Shown: positions 17,431 through 27,833, numbered from the stretch's first letter. The stretch: 64,000 nt of DNA from Thermohalobaculum sp039805905 (GCA_039805905.1 JBDIVM010000006.1:124001-188000); one strand, 5' to 3'. A program made the numbers and translations. Notes: generated from the sequence alone by a model not told the origin.

Positions 17431-18326
17431 GCGGTGCGATCGCGATCCTGGGCCAGGGCGCGTGGGGAACCGCGCTCGGCCGCACGCTGGGCGATGCCGG
17501 CGCCGCGATCCGTTTCTGGCGGCGCGGCGAGAGCGGCGGCGCGCTGGCGGGGGCCACGATCGTCATCGCCGCGATCCCCGCACAGGCCACCCGCGCGGTG
17601 CTGGCAGAACGCGCCCCGTCGCTGCCGCCCGGGGTGCCGCTGGTGCTGACCGCCAAGGGGCTGGAGCGCGGCACGCTGAAGCTCCAGTCGCAGGTCGCCG
17701 CCGAGGCCGCCCCCGGCCACCCGGCCGCCATCCTCACCGGGCCGAGCTTCGCCGACGACCTGATCGCGGGCCTGCCCACCGCCGTGACCCTCGCCGTGGC
17801 CGAGGCTGCGCTGGGCGAGAGGCTGCAGCGCGCACTGGCCACACCCTCGCTGCGCCCCTATCTGACCGACGACGTGACCGGCGCGCAGATCGGTGGCGCG
17901 GTCAAGAACGTGATCGCCATCGCCTGCGGCGCCGCGATCGGCGCGAGGCTGGGCGAGAGCGCCCGCGCGGCGTTGATGACTCGGGGCTTCGCCGAGATGG
18001 TGCGGCTCGGCACCGCGCTCGGCGCCCGTGCCGAGACGCTGGGCGGGCTCTCCGGCCTCGGCGACCTGGCGCTGACTTCGGCGTCGGCGAAGTCGCGCAA
18101 CTTCGCCTACGGACTCGCGCTCGGCCGGGGCGTACCCCCGTCCGAACTCGCGCGCGACGGCCGCACCTACGAGGGCGCAGCCACCGCCGCCCCGGTGGCA
18201 TCACTGGCGGCGCGGCTGGGGGTCGAGATGCCGGTCGCCGGGGTGGTGGCCGCGCTGGTCGCGGGCACGATCACCGTGCCCGAGGCGGTGGACAGTCTCA
18301 TGGGACGCCCGCTGAAGCGGGAATGA
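17427..18326 (+). CDS. gpsA: Glycerol-3-phosphate dehydrogenase [NAD(P)+], shortened N-terminal domain
   Basis: A 299-residue enzyme that reduces dihydroxyacetone phosphate to sn-glycerol 3-phosphate for phospholipid synthesis. The dinucleotide motif GQGAWGTALG is at residues 9-18, AIPAQA follows, and the catalytic GGAVKNVIAIACG and the substrate-binding SAKSRNFAYG are present. The protein is shorter than usual (E. coli 339). Between the second strand (FWRRG) and AIPAQA only about 20 residues remain, where E. coli has about 50; the helix and loop that normally cover this part of the cofactor domain are missing. Catalytic parts are intact, so it is probably active. No in-frame break is seen. 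Confidence 0.9.
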   Translation: MSGAIAILGQGAWGTALGRTLGDAGAAIRFWRRGESGGALAGATIVIAAIPAQATRAVLAERAPSLPPGVPLVLTAKGLERGTLKLQSQVAAEAAPGHPAAILTGPSFADDLIAGLPTAVTLAVAEAALGERLQRALATPSLRPYLTDDVTGAQIGGAVKNVIAIACGAAIGARLGESARAALMTRGFAEMVRLGTALGARAETLGGLSGLGDLALTSASAKSRNFAYGLALGRGVPPSELARDGRTYEGAATAAPVASLAARLGVEMPVAGVVAALVAGTITVPEAVDSLMGRPLKRE

Positions 18327-18342
18327 ACGGAAGGAAACGCGC

Positions 18343-18615
18343 ATGCTCCATGCCATCATCTGCCTCGACAAGCCCGGAGCGCTGGAAATCCGCAAGGCCA
18401 ACCGCGACGCGCATCTTGCCCATATCAGGGGTGCGGACGGTGCCATCGTGATGGCCGGGCCGTTCCTCGACGACAAGGGCGAGATGTGCGGCTCGCTGCT
18501 GGTCTACGAGGGCGAGCGCTCCGCCGCCGAGGCCTGGGCCGCCGCCGACCCCTATGCGAAGGCCGGCCTCTTCCGCAGCGTCGAGATCCGCGCCTGGAAG
18601 AAGGTGGTCGGCTGA
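18343..18615 (+). CDS. YCII-related (YciI-like) domain protein
   Basis: A 90-residue single-domain protein of the YCII family. The conserved core HLAHI...GAIVMAGPFLDDKGEMCGS contains the His and Asp residues thought to form the active site of these small dimeric proteins. The function is unknown in general; the fold is related to dimeric alpha-beta barrels. It follows gpsA by 16 bases in the tsaD-gpsA operon, a linkage commonly seen in alphaproteobacteria. Confidence 0.86.
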   Translation: MLHAIICLDKPGALEIRKANRDAHLAHIRGADGAIVMAGPFLDDKGEMCGSLLVYEGERSAAEAWAAADPYAKAGLFRSVEIRAWKKVVG

Positions 18616-18619
18616 GCCG

Positions 18620-20158
18620 ATGACGGCGCCCGGGACCGAGTGGGAGCGGATGGCGGCATTCCTCGCCGACCCCGCCACCCATGGCGGGCCGGCGACGCGG
18701 CGGATCGACACCCACACCGCTGCGGTGGTGCTGGCCGGCGAGCGTGCCTGGAAGCTGCGCCGCCCGGTCGATTACGGCTGGCTCGACTACGCGACCCGCG
18801 CCCGGCGGCGCGACTGCGCGCGGCGCGAGATCGACTGGAACAGTGCCACCGCACCGGGCCTTTATATCGGCGTTGGCGGGATCTCTGCCGCGGAGGGCGG
18901 GTTCCGGCTGATCCCGCCCGGCGACGACCTGCCGGAGCAGGCGGAGCCGCTGGTGGTGATGCAGCGCTTCCGGCAGGAGGACCTGTTCGACCGCATGGCG
19001 GCCGCTGGGCGCCTCACGCCGGCGCTGATGCGCGAGACCGGCCGCGCCATCGCCGGAATGCACAAGGCCGCGCCGCGCCGCGCGGGGATGGGCCGGCTTC
19101 CCGCCTTCGCGGGGCGCGAGACCAACGAGCTGACCGACCTCGCCGAGGTGCTGGGCGAGGACGCCGTGGCGCGTTTCTCGGCCGCCGTGCAGGCCCGCGC
19201 CGCGGCGCTGAACGGCCTCGCCGCGCGCCGCCAGGCGCGGCGCTGCCATGGCGACCTGCACCTGCGCAACATCGTGCTTTGGCAGGGTCGCCCGGCGCCC
19301 TTCGACTGCATCGAGTTCAACGAGGCCTTCACCAACGTCGATCCGCTCTACGACCTCGCCTTCCTCTTGATGGACCTCGATCACCGCGGTCATGGCGAGC
19401 TGGCGACCGAGGTGTTCAATGCCTGGGCCGAGCGGATGGCGGCCGAGCCCGGCGCCGAGGTGGAGACCGCCTATGGGGGGCTCGCGCTCCTGCCCTTCTT
19501 CAAGGCCTGCCGCGCCGGCATCCGCGCCAAGGTGACCGCGCTCGCGGTGGCGGGCCGCGCCGTGCCGGACCGCGCGGACGAAACCGCGGAAGCCCGCGCC
19601 TACCTTGCCCTGGCGATCCGCTATCTCGACCCGGCCCCGCCGCCCCGGCTGGTGGCGGTCGGCGGCCTTTCGGGTTCGGGCAAGTCGACGCTCGCCTGGG
19701 TGCTGGCCGGGCGGCTCGGCGCGGTGATGCTGCGCTCGGATACGATCCGCAAGGGGCTGTGGGGGGTGGCCGAGACCCAGCGCCTGCCCGCAGACGCCTA
19801 CGCGCCCGAGGTCTCCGACCGGGTGTATGGCGCCATGCTCGAGCGGGCGGGCATGGCGCTCGGCGGCGGCGCGACGGTGATCCTCGACGCGGCACATCTG
19901 AAGGAGGCCGAGCGCGATCGTGCCGCCGCGCTCGCCGCCGGCGCGGGCTTGGCGTTCCACGGCTTCTGGCTCGAGGCACCGCTCGACCGGCTGAAGGCTC
20001 GGGTGACGGCGCGGGGGGCGGATGCCTCGGACGCCACCGCAGGGGTGGTCGAGACGCAGTCCGGCTACGACCTCGGCACGATCCGCTGGCGGCGCCTCAC
20101 CGCCGAAGGCAGCCCGGAGGCCGTGGCCGATATGGCCATGGCGGCGCTCGGAGGGTAA
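18620..20158 (+). CDS. Fused aminoglycoside-phosphotransferase-like and P-loop kinase protein
   Basis: A 512-residue two-domain protein. Residues about 15-310 form an APH/choline-kinase-like domain with HGDLHLRNI (catalytic loop, Asp and Asn visible) and FDCIEFNE, which takes the place of the metal-binding DFG-like motif. Residues about 335-510 form a P-loop nucleotide kinase of the zeta-toxin/gluconate-kinase type, with Walker A GLSGSGKST at 349-357 and LRSDTIRKGLWG. Bacterial fusions of this kind are common, but their substrate is not established. The ATG at 18620 lies four bases after the stop of the YCII gene. Both halves keep their catalytic motifs, so a two-step phosphorylation is possible. 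Confidence 0.83.
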   Translation: MTAPGTEWERMAAFLADPATHGGPATRRIDTHTAAVVLAGERAWKLRRPVDYGWLDYATRARRRDCARREIDWNSATAPGLYIGVGGISAAEGGFRLIPPGDDLPEQAEPLVVMQRFRQEDLFDRMAAAGRLTPALMRETGRAIAGMHKAAPRRAGMGRLPAFAGRETNELTDLAEVLGEDAVARFSAAVQARAAALNGLAARRQARRCHGDLHLRNIVLWQGRPAPFDCIEFNEAFTNVDPLYDLAFLLMDLDHRGHGELATEVFNAWAERMAAEPGAEVETAYGGLALLPFFKACRAGIRAKVTALAVAGRAVPDRADETAEARAYLALAIRYLDPAPPPRLVAVGGLSGSGKSTLAWVLAGRLGAVMLRSDTIRKGLWGVAETQRLPADAYAPEVSDRVYGAMLERAGMALGGGATVILDAAHLKEAERDRAAALAAGAGLAFHGFWLEAPLDRLKARVTARGADASDATAGVVETQSGYDLGTIRWRRLTAEGSPEAVADMAMAALGG

Positions 20159-20180
20159 GAGGAACCGAGGGCGCGAATGG

Positions 20181-20213
20181 CCCCTCTCCCCCACCCCCAC
20201 AAGGGGAGAGGGG
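20181..20213. repeat. GC-rich hairpin CCCCTCTCCCC / GGGGAGAGGGG
   Basis: An 11-base perfect inverted repeat (20181-20191 and 20203-20213) with an 11-base loop lies between the kinase gene and the EVE gene. It resembles the dispersed extragenic hairpins found in many GC-rich proteobacteria. It may stabilise or attenuate mRNA; no U-run follows it. Confidence 0.5.
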
Positions 20214-20250
20214 GCCACAGGGTCCGCGACGCGGCGAGACGGAGCGAGAC

Positions 20251-20670
20251 ATGGCCTACTGGCTGTTCAAGTCGGAGCCGGGCACATGGAGCTGGGACGA
20301 CCAGGTCCGGAAGGGTGCGGCGGGCGAGGAGTGGAACGGGGTCCGCAACTACCAGGCCCGCAACAACATGAAGGCGATGAAGCTCGGCGACAGGGGCTTC
20401 TTCTACCACTCGGTCGACGAGAAGCGCGTCGTCGGCATCGTCGAGGTCTGCGCATTCGCCCATCCCGACAGCACTACCGACGACCCGCGCTGGGAATGCG
20501 TCGACATCCGCGCGATCGCGCCGATGCCGAACCCGGTCACCCTCGCGGACATCAGAGCCGACCCCCGCCTCGCCGGTTTCGCCCTCATCCGCCAGTCGCG
20601 CCTCTCGGTGGTGCCGGTGGCCGCTGCGGAGTGGAAGATCATCTGTGCGATGGGCGGCTACAAGGGCTAG
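20251..20670 (+). CDS. EVE-domain protein
   Basis: A 139-residue single-domain protein with the typical EVE opening MAYWLFKSEPGTWSWDD and NGVRNYQARNNM, then GDRGFFYHS. EVE is a PUA-like fold thought to bind modified nucleotides in RNA or DNA. Length matches the bacterial family (about 140-150 residues). The ATG at 20251 is the only start giving the conserved N-terminus. It follows a strong hairpin in the spacer, so it may be transcribed separately from the kinase gene. Confidence 0.9.
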   Translation: MAYWLFKSEPGTWSWDDQVRKGAAGEEWNGVRNYQARNNMKAMKLGDRGFFYHSVDEKRVVGIVEVCAFAHPDSTTDDPRWECVDIRAIAPMPNPVTLADIRADPRLAGFALIRQSRLSVVPVAAAEWKIICAMGGYKG

Positions 20671-20672
20671 GG

Positions 20673-20692
20673 GCCGGCCGGCGGAGGCCGGC
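20673..20692 (+). terminator. Terminator-like hairpin after the EVE gene
   Basis: GCCGGCC (20673-20679) and GGCCGGC (20686-20692) form a 7-base stem with a 6-base loop immediately after the stop. The following TCTGT is not a convincing U-run, so termination efficiency is uncertain. Confidence 0.4.
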
Positions 20693-20707
20693 TCTGTCGC
20701 AATCGGC

Positions 20708-20738
20708 TTGACAGGGAAACGGGAGCCGGCAGTATGCT
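20708..20738 (+). promoter_or_regulatory. Possible sigma-70 promoter for the cytochrome gene
   Basis: TTGACA at 20708-20713 and TATGCT at 20733-20738, with a 19-base spacer, lie 60 bases upstream of the cytochrome start. The -35 box is perfect; the spacer is slightly long. Confidence 0.42.
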
Positions 20739-20798
20739 GCGCCGGTTCACGGCCGAATTTTGGCAACTGACCTTGTCGCTGGACTTTAGTCGGGGGGA

Positions 20799-21644
20799 AT
20801 GATTGTGAAGACTGTCGCGACGCTTGTCGCGTCGGCCGCCGTGCTGGCCGGGGCGACGGCATCTGCCGGGGAGACCGCGCTCGAACGCGGTGCCTATCTC
20901 GTCCGCCATGTGGCCGCCTGCGGCAACTGTCACTCGCCGGTCGGGCCGGACGGACCGGTGCCCGGGCAGGAATTCGCGGGCCGCTTCGTCATCAAGCTGC
21001 CCGAGTTCGAGGCCTGGGCGCCGAACATCACGCCGGCGGCGATCGGCGGCTGGACCGATGCCGAGCTGATCCGCGCCATCCGCGAGGGCATCCGCCCCGA
21101 CGGCACGGTGATCGGGCCGCCGATGCCGATCGGGCTCTACCGGGGGATATCGGACCGGGACGTGGAGGCGATCGTCGCCTATCTGCGCAGCGTGCCGCCG
21201 GTCGAGAGCACCGTGCCGCGCTCGACCTTCAACATTCCGTTGCCGGAGGGCTATGGCCCGCCCGTCGGCAGTGTCGGGGCAGTGCCCGAAGGCGAGACGG
21301 CGGAGTACGGCGCCTATCTTGCGGGACCGGTCGCGCATTGCATCGAGTGCCATACGCCGTTCGTCGACGGCCGTCCCGACTTCGCGAACCGGCTCGGTGC
21401 CGGCGGCGTGGTCTTCGACGGCCCGTGGGGCCTTTCGGTGTCTGCGAACCTGACACCCGATCCGGACGGGCTGGCCCGCTGGACCGATGACGAGGTCATC
21501 GCGATGATCCGCACCGGCAGGCGCCCGGACGGCAGTCCGATGGCGGGGCCGATGGGATATCCCTTCTATGCGGGCATGTCCGACAGCGATGCCCGCGCGA
21601 TCGTCGGCTATCTGAGGTCGCTGCCGGCGCGGCCGACGCCCTGA
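20799..21644 (+). CDS. Secreted dihaem cytochrome c
   Basis: A 281-residue periplasmic electron carrier. A signal peptide covers about residues 1-23 (cleavage near ASA-GET). Two class I cytochrome c domains follow, each with a CxxCH haem-attachment site: CGNCH (C41, C44, H45) and CIECH in the second half. Each domain has downstream PPMP or GPMG segments with methionines that could serve as axial ligands. The pattern resembles the cytochrome subunits of gluconate or alcohol dehydrogenases, but no dehydrogenase gene adjoins it. It is alone on its strand, with its own likely promoter. Confidence 0.87.
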   Translation: MIVKTVATLVASAAVLAGATASAGETALERGAYLVRHVAACGNCHSPVGPDGPVPGQEFAGRFVIKLPEFEAWAPNITPAAIGGWTDAELIRAIREGIRPDGTVIGPPMPIGLYRGISDRDVEAIVAYLRSVPPVESTVPRSTFNIPLPEGYGPPVGSVGAVPEGETAEYGAYLAGPVAHCIECHTPFVDGRPDFANRLGAGGVVFDGPWGLSVSANLTPDPDGLARWTDDEVIAMIRTGRRPDGSPMAGPMGYPFYAGMSDSDARAIVGYLRSLPARPTP

Positions 21645-21651
21645 GCAGCGG

Positions 21652-22113
21652 CTACCCCCTGAGCACACCGAACCGCACCAGCGCCTCGCGCAGCGCCGGC
21701 GGCAGGTCGGGATCGTCGCCCGGCGCGGTGCCGATGTCGGGCGGCGCGTCGGCTGCCTTCAGGTAGCGCCAGCCCTGGAAGGCGCTGCGCGGCCGGGGCG
21801 CCGTCGTGACCAGCTCCGGATCAAGCACGATGGCGCAGCGGCGGATGCCGTCCTCGCCGGTGACCTCCTGCAGGCCGAGGATGCGCTGGCGCACCCGGAT
21901 CACGCCCCGGATCACCCAGTAGAGCGAGCCGCCGGCCAGGAGCTCGGCCTCCCGCTTCGGCCACATCCGGGTGACGTGGCGCGGCCGCGGATCCTGCCCG
22001 GCCGCCACCCGCTCGGCGCCGCGCTGCGCCTGCCATTCCAGCAGCTCCTCCACCGCGTCGACACCGACGCAGAGCTTGATGAGATGCAGGGTTGGCGCAC
22101 GGTCCTCGGTCAT
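21652..22113 (-). CDS. DUF1489 family protein
   Basis: A 153-residue protein with the conserved DUF1489 features: LIKLCVGV near the start, HVTRMWPKR, GGSLYWVIRGVI and RQRI. The family is restricted largely to alphaproteobacteria and has no assigned function; the fold is not obvious by eye. It lies 21 bases downstream of dapB on the same strand and is probably co-transcribed with it. Confidence 0.85.
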   Translation of the reverse strand: MTEDRAPTLHLIKLCVGVDAVEELLEWQAQRGAERVAAGQDPRPRHVTRMWPKREAELLAGGSLYWVIRGVIRVRQRILGLQEVTGEDGIRRCAIVLDPELVTTAPRPRSAFQGWRYLKAADAPPDIGTAPGDDPDLPPALREALVRFGVLRG

Positions 22114-22134
22114 GGGTCCGGTGGCGCGTCCGGC

Positions 22135-22953
22135 TCAGCCGAGTCCAAGCACATCGATCATGCTGTATTCGCCCGGCTTGCGGTTCTGGCCCCACAGCGC
22201 GGCCCTGACCGCGCCGCGAGCGAAGATCATCCGGTCGGTGGCGACGTGGCGCAGCACGATCCGTTCGCCGAGCCCGGCGAAGATCACGTCATGCTCACCG
22301 ACCACGTCGCCGCCCCTGAGCGCCGCGAAGCCGATGTCGCCGCGCCGCCGCGCGCCGGGATGGCCGTCGCGGGCACGGTCGGCGACCTCGCCGAGTCTGA
22401 CCCCGCGCCCCGCGGCGGCCGCCTCGCCCAGCATCAGCGCGGTGCCCGAGGGCGCGTCGACCTTGTGGTGGTGGTGCATCTCGACGATCTCGACGTCGAA
22501 GTCGGCGTCCAGCGCCTCGGCCACCTTGCGGGTCAGCAGGGTCAGGAGGTTGACGCCGAGCGACATGTTCCCGGCCCGGATCACCGTGGCATGGCGCGCG
22601 GCGGCGGAGATCCGGGCAAGCTCGGGCCCGCCGAGCCCGGTGGTGCCAATCACATGCACCAGCCGCGCCTGCGCCGCAATCTCGGCATGCGCCACCGTGG
22701 CGGCGGGACTGGTGAAGTCCAGCACCGCCCGCACCCCGGCGAAGACCGGCAGCGGGTCGTCGGAGACCACCACACCCCCCGCCGCGCCGCCCATCGCCTC
22801 GCCGAGGTCGCGGCCGATCCAGGGATGCCCCGGCCGCTCGGTCGCGCCCGCCAGCGCCACGTCACTGCGCTCGGCGATCGCGCGCAGCAGCATCTGGCCC
22901 ATGCGGCCCGAGACCCCGGCGACCGCGACCGGAACCGGATGGATGTCGGACAT
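22135..22953 (-). CDS. dapB: 4-hydroxy-tetrahydrodipicolinate reductase
   Basis: A 272-residue enzyme of the lysine/diaminopimelate pathway that reduces hydroxy-tetrahydrodipicolinate with NAD(P)H. The Rossmann motif AGVSGRMGQ lies at about residues 12-20. The catalytic histidine region EMHHHHKVDAPSGTA and the C-terminal dimer motif with R...GEHDV are all present. Length equals the family norm (about 270). It precedes the DUF1489 gene on the same strand. Confidence 0.95.
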   Translation of the reverse strand: MSDIHPVPVAVAGVSGRMGQMLLRAIAERSDVALAGATERPGHPWIGRDLGEAMGGAAGGVVVSDDPLPVFAGVRAVLDFTSPAATVAHAEIAAQARLVHVIGTTGLGGPELARISAAARHATVIRAGNMSLGVNLLTLLTRKVAEALDADFDVEIVEMHHHHKVDAPSGTALMLGEAAAAGRGVRLGEVADRARDGHPGARRRGDIGFAALRGGDVVGEHDVIFAGLGERIVLRHVATDRMIFARGAVRAALWGQNRKPGEYSMIDVLGLG

Positions 22954-23096
22954 GGGCGCCTCCCTGGGTTCCGCGCCTGATTAACAGCCTTGCGCGGGGC
23001 GGGAAAGGCCGGGATTTGACGCCGGTCAATGCCCGTCCTCCGGCTCTGCGGCATCATTTGCGGGTATCCCTGCATTTCCAAGGACGGAGCACGCAC

Positions 23097-23513
23097 ATGG
23101 TGGAAAAGACCCAGAGCCCCGGCTGGTGGCCGAGCATCTACGAACCGTTCCGGCACCTCGGCGAGCGGATCGCGGACTGGTTCGCGCCCCGCTCGGAGGC
23201 CAAGGCGACCAATGCGAAATACGAGATCACCATCGAGCTGCCCGGCGTCGATGCCAAGGACATCGACGTCTCGCTCGACGAGGGCCTGCTGACGGTCAAG
23301 GGCGAGAAGCGCTCCGAGCGCAAGGAGGAGGGCGAGGGCTACTTCTTCTCCGAGCGCGAATACGGCCGCTTCCAGCGCACCTTCCGCCTGCCGGCGGACG
23401 CCCAGGGCGACCGGGTCGAGGCCGACTTCACCAATGGCGTGCTGAAGATCACCGTGCCCAAGGCCGGCGAGGAGCGGAAGGGGACGAAGAAGATCGCGGT
23501 GAAGGCCCTGTAG
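23097..23513 (+). CDS. Small heat-shock protein (Hsp20/alpha-crystallin family)
   Basis: A 138-residue holdase chaperone that binds unfolding proteins as oligomers. The alpha-crystallin domain covers about residues 40-130, with ELPGVDAKDIDVS, GLLTVKGEK and the C-terminal GVLKITVPK motif. A short I-x-I/V-like tail follows. The start at 23097 has a purine-rich GGACGGAG upstream; an earlier in-frame ATG would add 27 unlikely residues. It lies beside dnaJ, convergent with it. No clear RpoH promoter was recognised upstream. Confidence 0.92.
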   Translation: MVEKTQSPGWWPSIYEPFRHLGERIADWFAPRSEAKATNAKYEITIELPGVDAKDIDVSLDEGLLTVKGEKRSERKEEGEGYFFSEREYGRFQRTFRLPADAQGDRVEADFTNGVLKITVPKAGEERKGTKKIAVKAL

Positions 23514-23577
23514 GGCGGGACTGCTGCCGCCGATCGGAGCCGCCGGGGCAGGGCGGGATGGTTCGCGCCCTGCGCTC

Positions 23578-24732
23578 TCAGCCCGTCATGCTGTCCCAGA
23601 AGCCCTTGACCTTCGAGAAGAAGTTCTGACTTTCCGGGCTGTTGTCGGCCTTCTGCTGCTCGAATTCGCGCAACAGTTCCTTCTGGCGCGGAGTCAGATT
23701 CACGGGCGTCTCCACCATCAGCTCGATATAGAGATCGCCCTGCTGCCCTGCCCGCTGCAGCGCCGGCATCCCTTTGCCGCGCAGCCTCAGCTGCTTGCCC
23801 GACTGCACACCCGCCGGCACCTTGACCCGGGTGCGGCCGCCGTCGAGCAGCGGCGCCTCGATCTCGCCGCCGAGCGCCGCGGTGGTCATCGGCACCGGGA
23901 TCCGGCAGTGCAGGTTCAGGCTCTCGCGCTCGAAGATCTCGTGCGGGGCCACGTCGATGAAGATATAGAGATCGCCCGGCGGCCCGCCACGCTTGCCGGC
24001 CTCGCCCTCGCCGGCGAGCCGGATGCGTGTGCCCGTCTCGACCCCGGCCGGGATCGAGACGTTGAGGGTGCGGTCCTTGCGCACGGTGCCTTGGCCGCCG
24101 CACACCCGGCAGGGGTTCTTGATGATCTGGCCGCGCCCGCCGCAGGTCGGGCAGGTGCGCTCGATGGTGAAGAACCCCTGCTGGGCGCGCACCTTGCCAT
24201 GGCCGCCGCAGGTCGGGCAGGTCTGCGGCTGCGCGCCCCCCTCGGCGCCGGTGCCGGAGCAGGCGTCGCACTTGACCGAGCCCGGGACGGAGATCGTCAC
24301 CTGCTTGCCGGAATAGGCATCCTCCAGCGTGACGCGCAGATTGTAGCGCAGGTCGGTGCCGCGGACGAAGCCGTCGCGCCCGCGGCCGCCGCGCCCGCGC
24401 CCGCCCATGAAATCGCCGAACAGGTCCTCGAAGACATCCGAGAAGGCGCTGCTGAAGTCCTGCGGTCCGGCGCCGGCCGGGCCGCGCGGACCGCCGCCCA
24501 TCGAGGCGTCGAAGGCGGCATGGCCGAACTGGTCGTAGGCACCCTTCTTCTGCGGATCCTTCAGGATGTCGTAGGCCTCGTTGACCTCCTTGAACTTGTC
24601 CTCGGCGGTTGCGTCGTCCTTGTTGCGGTCGGGATGCAGCTCCTTTGCCTTGCGGCGATAGGCCTTCTTGATCTCCTCCGCCGAGGCGCCGCGTTCGACA
24701 CCCAGCACTTCGTAGAAATCACGCTTCGCCAT
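23578..24732 (-). CDS. dnaJ: Chaperone DnaJ
   Basis: A 384-residue Hsp40 co-chaperone that stimulates the ATPase of DnaK. The J domain (1-70) has the HPD tripeptide in KELHPDRN. A glycine-rich linker follows. The zinc-finger region has four CxxCxGxG repeats (CDACSGTG, CPTCGGHG, CPTCGGRG, CRVCGGQG), then the C-terminal substrate-binding domains. The ATG at 24732 is chosen over an upstream in-frame ATG, since J domains start with KRDFYEVLGV. It lies 238 bases downstream of dnaK on the same strand, with a GC-rich hairpin in the gap. Confidence 0.96.
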   Translation of the reverse strand: MAKRDFYEVLGVERGASAEEIKKAYRRKAKELHPDRNKDDATAEDKFKEVNEAYDILKDPQKKGAYDQFGHAAFDASMGGGPRGPAGAGPQDFSSAFSDVFEDLFGDFMGGRGRGGRGRDGFVRGTDLRYNLRVTLEDAYSGKQVTISVPGSVKCDACSGTGAEGGAQPQTCPTCGGHGKVRAQQGFFTIERTCPTCGGRGQIIKNPCRVCGGQGTVRKDRTLNVSIPAGVETGTRIRLAGEGEAGKRGGPPGDLYIFIDVAPHEIFERESLNLHCRIPVPMTTAALGGEIEAPLLDGGRTRVKVPAGVQSGKQLRLRGKGMPALQRAGQQGDLYIELMVETPVNLTPRQKELLREFEQQKADNSPESQNFFSKVKGFWDSMTG

Positions 24733-24892
24733 GCACCCTGCCCCAGTCCGCCGTCCCGCCCGGCGGCCGCCCCGTTGCCGGGGCACTCCGCGCGAAGGCG
24801 TTCAACTGCCCGATACCGCAATATCCGGTCATGCGTACCAGCGCCAGCGGCCGTTTGAGGGCGTCGGTTCCGCCCGCTCGCCCGATGCATTC

Positions 24893-24916
24893 GGGGGCAC
24901 CGCAGCCGGCGCCCCC
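24893..24916 (-). repeat. Hairpin between dnaK and dnaJ
   Basis: GGGGGC (24893-24898) pairs with GCCCCC (24911-24916) within the 238-base dnaK-dnaJ gap. It may lower dnaJ read-through or stabilise dnaK mRNA. No U-run is evident. Confidence 0.35.
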
Positions 24917-24970
24917 CGCATGACCTCACCCGATTCGGCCTCCCGGCGCATCGATCCGGACTCCTCCGGA

Positions 24971-26887
<1,917 letters not shown>

Positions 26888-26990
26888 GATGCCTGCTTCC
26901 CTTTTCTGGCGTTCGGCTGCCGGGTCCGGTTTCGGCCCCCGGGCTGCCTACCCGTTGTCACATCAGGTTCAAGGTTCCGTTCCGGCGGCT

Positions 26991-27019
26991 ATATAGGCAG
27001 CGCCCCGGAACCCTGCAAC
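26991..27019 (-). promoter_or_regulatory. RpoH (sigma-32) type promoter of dnaK
   Basis: Read on the minus strand, GTTG (27016-27019) is followed by 18 bases and CCTATAT (26991-26997). This agrees with the alphaproteobacterial RpoH consensus CTTG-N17/18-CYTATNT except at the first base. It lies 104 bases upstream of dnaK. The same bases also read as TTGCAG-N17-TATATA, a sigma-70 pattern, so both holoenzymes may use it. Confidence 0.55.
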
Positions 27020-27103
27020 ACCGCGCCGAGCGAAAGATCGCGCGGATTTGCCCGGGATTCGTGCATTCCGCGCAGCGCGGCGCCGGCGGTTCCGGAACCG
27101 CAC

Positions 27104-27730
27104 TCACTTCAGCGCATCGGTGATCCGGCGCTCGTTCAGCAGCTGTGCCACCCGGCGCGTCAGCTCCTGCCCGGCGACGCCGCTGCTGTCTGCCGCGAGA
27201 TTCGTGACCCCGATCGGCGCCGCGCCCTGGGTCGCGCTGCGGCCCAGCGCGGTGCCGGCTCCGTCGTAGACCGCGGCTTCGAGATTCCAGGACACCTTGA
27301 CCCTCGTGTAGGCGTCGGTCCGCCATTCGCGGATGGTCACCGCCACCACCTTCTCGCCCTGGGCTAGGGCCGCGGCCAGCATCGCTGCCTCATCGCCCTT
27401 GTCCGGCAGGCTCACAGCCACCGCCTGCGCGCCCTGAATCGCATAGGCGCGCACGACGAGATCGGTCACCTCGTCGGCGAGCGGGCGCCCGGAGGCGGTC
27501 TCGACATCGACCGTGTTGCTGTACTTGCCCCGGTCGGTGCCGATGAATTCCTCCGACTTGCTGCCGTCGAGCACATAGGGCCTGGCGTCGATGGTCACCA
27601 CCGCGATGCTGCCGGCAGCCGGCGCGGCGACAGCCGGCGTGGCGGGGGCGAGCTCGTAGGAGCTCTTCTGCTCCAGGCAGGCGCCGGTTGCGAGAATCAG
27701 GGCAAGGGCCGGCAGATGCCGCGTGAACAT
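27104..27730 (-). CDS. Putative lipoprotein
   Basis: A 208-residue envelope protein. The start at 27730 gives a lipoprotein signal peptide with lipobox LATGAC, the cysteine being at about residue 18. The mature part is of mixed strand/helix type and ends in VAQLLNERRITDALK. I recognise no domain. The family is not named with confidence; it resembles generic alphaproteobacterial hypothetical lipoproteins. It is upstream of dnaK on the same strand but separated from it by a promoter, and divergent from the alkB-like gene. Confidence 0.7.
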   Translation of the reverse strand: MFTRHLPALALILATGACLEQKSSYELAPATPAVAAPAAGSIAVVTIDARPYVLDGSKSEEFIGTDRGKYSNTVDVETASGRPLADEVTDLVVRAYAIQGAQAVAVSLPDKGDEAAMLAAALAQGEKVVAVTIREWRTDAYTRVKVSWNLEAAVYDGAGTALGRSATQGAAPIGVTNLAADSSGVAGQELTRRVAQLLNERRITDALK

Positions 27731-27833
27731 GGCAGGGATGTCCCCTTCTGTCGTCTGTGCGAGACTGCTCTGGGAAGGGGACGATAGCCCCGGCGGCGGC
27801 AACGGGCAATGCGGAACAGCGGAAGGGGGCCGA

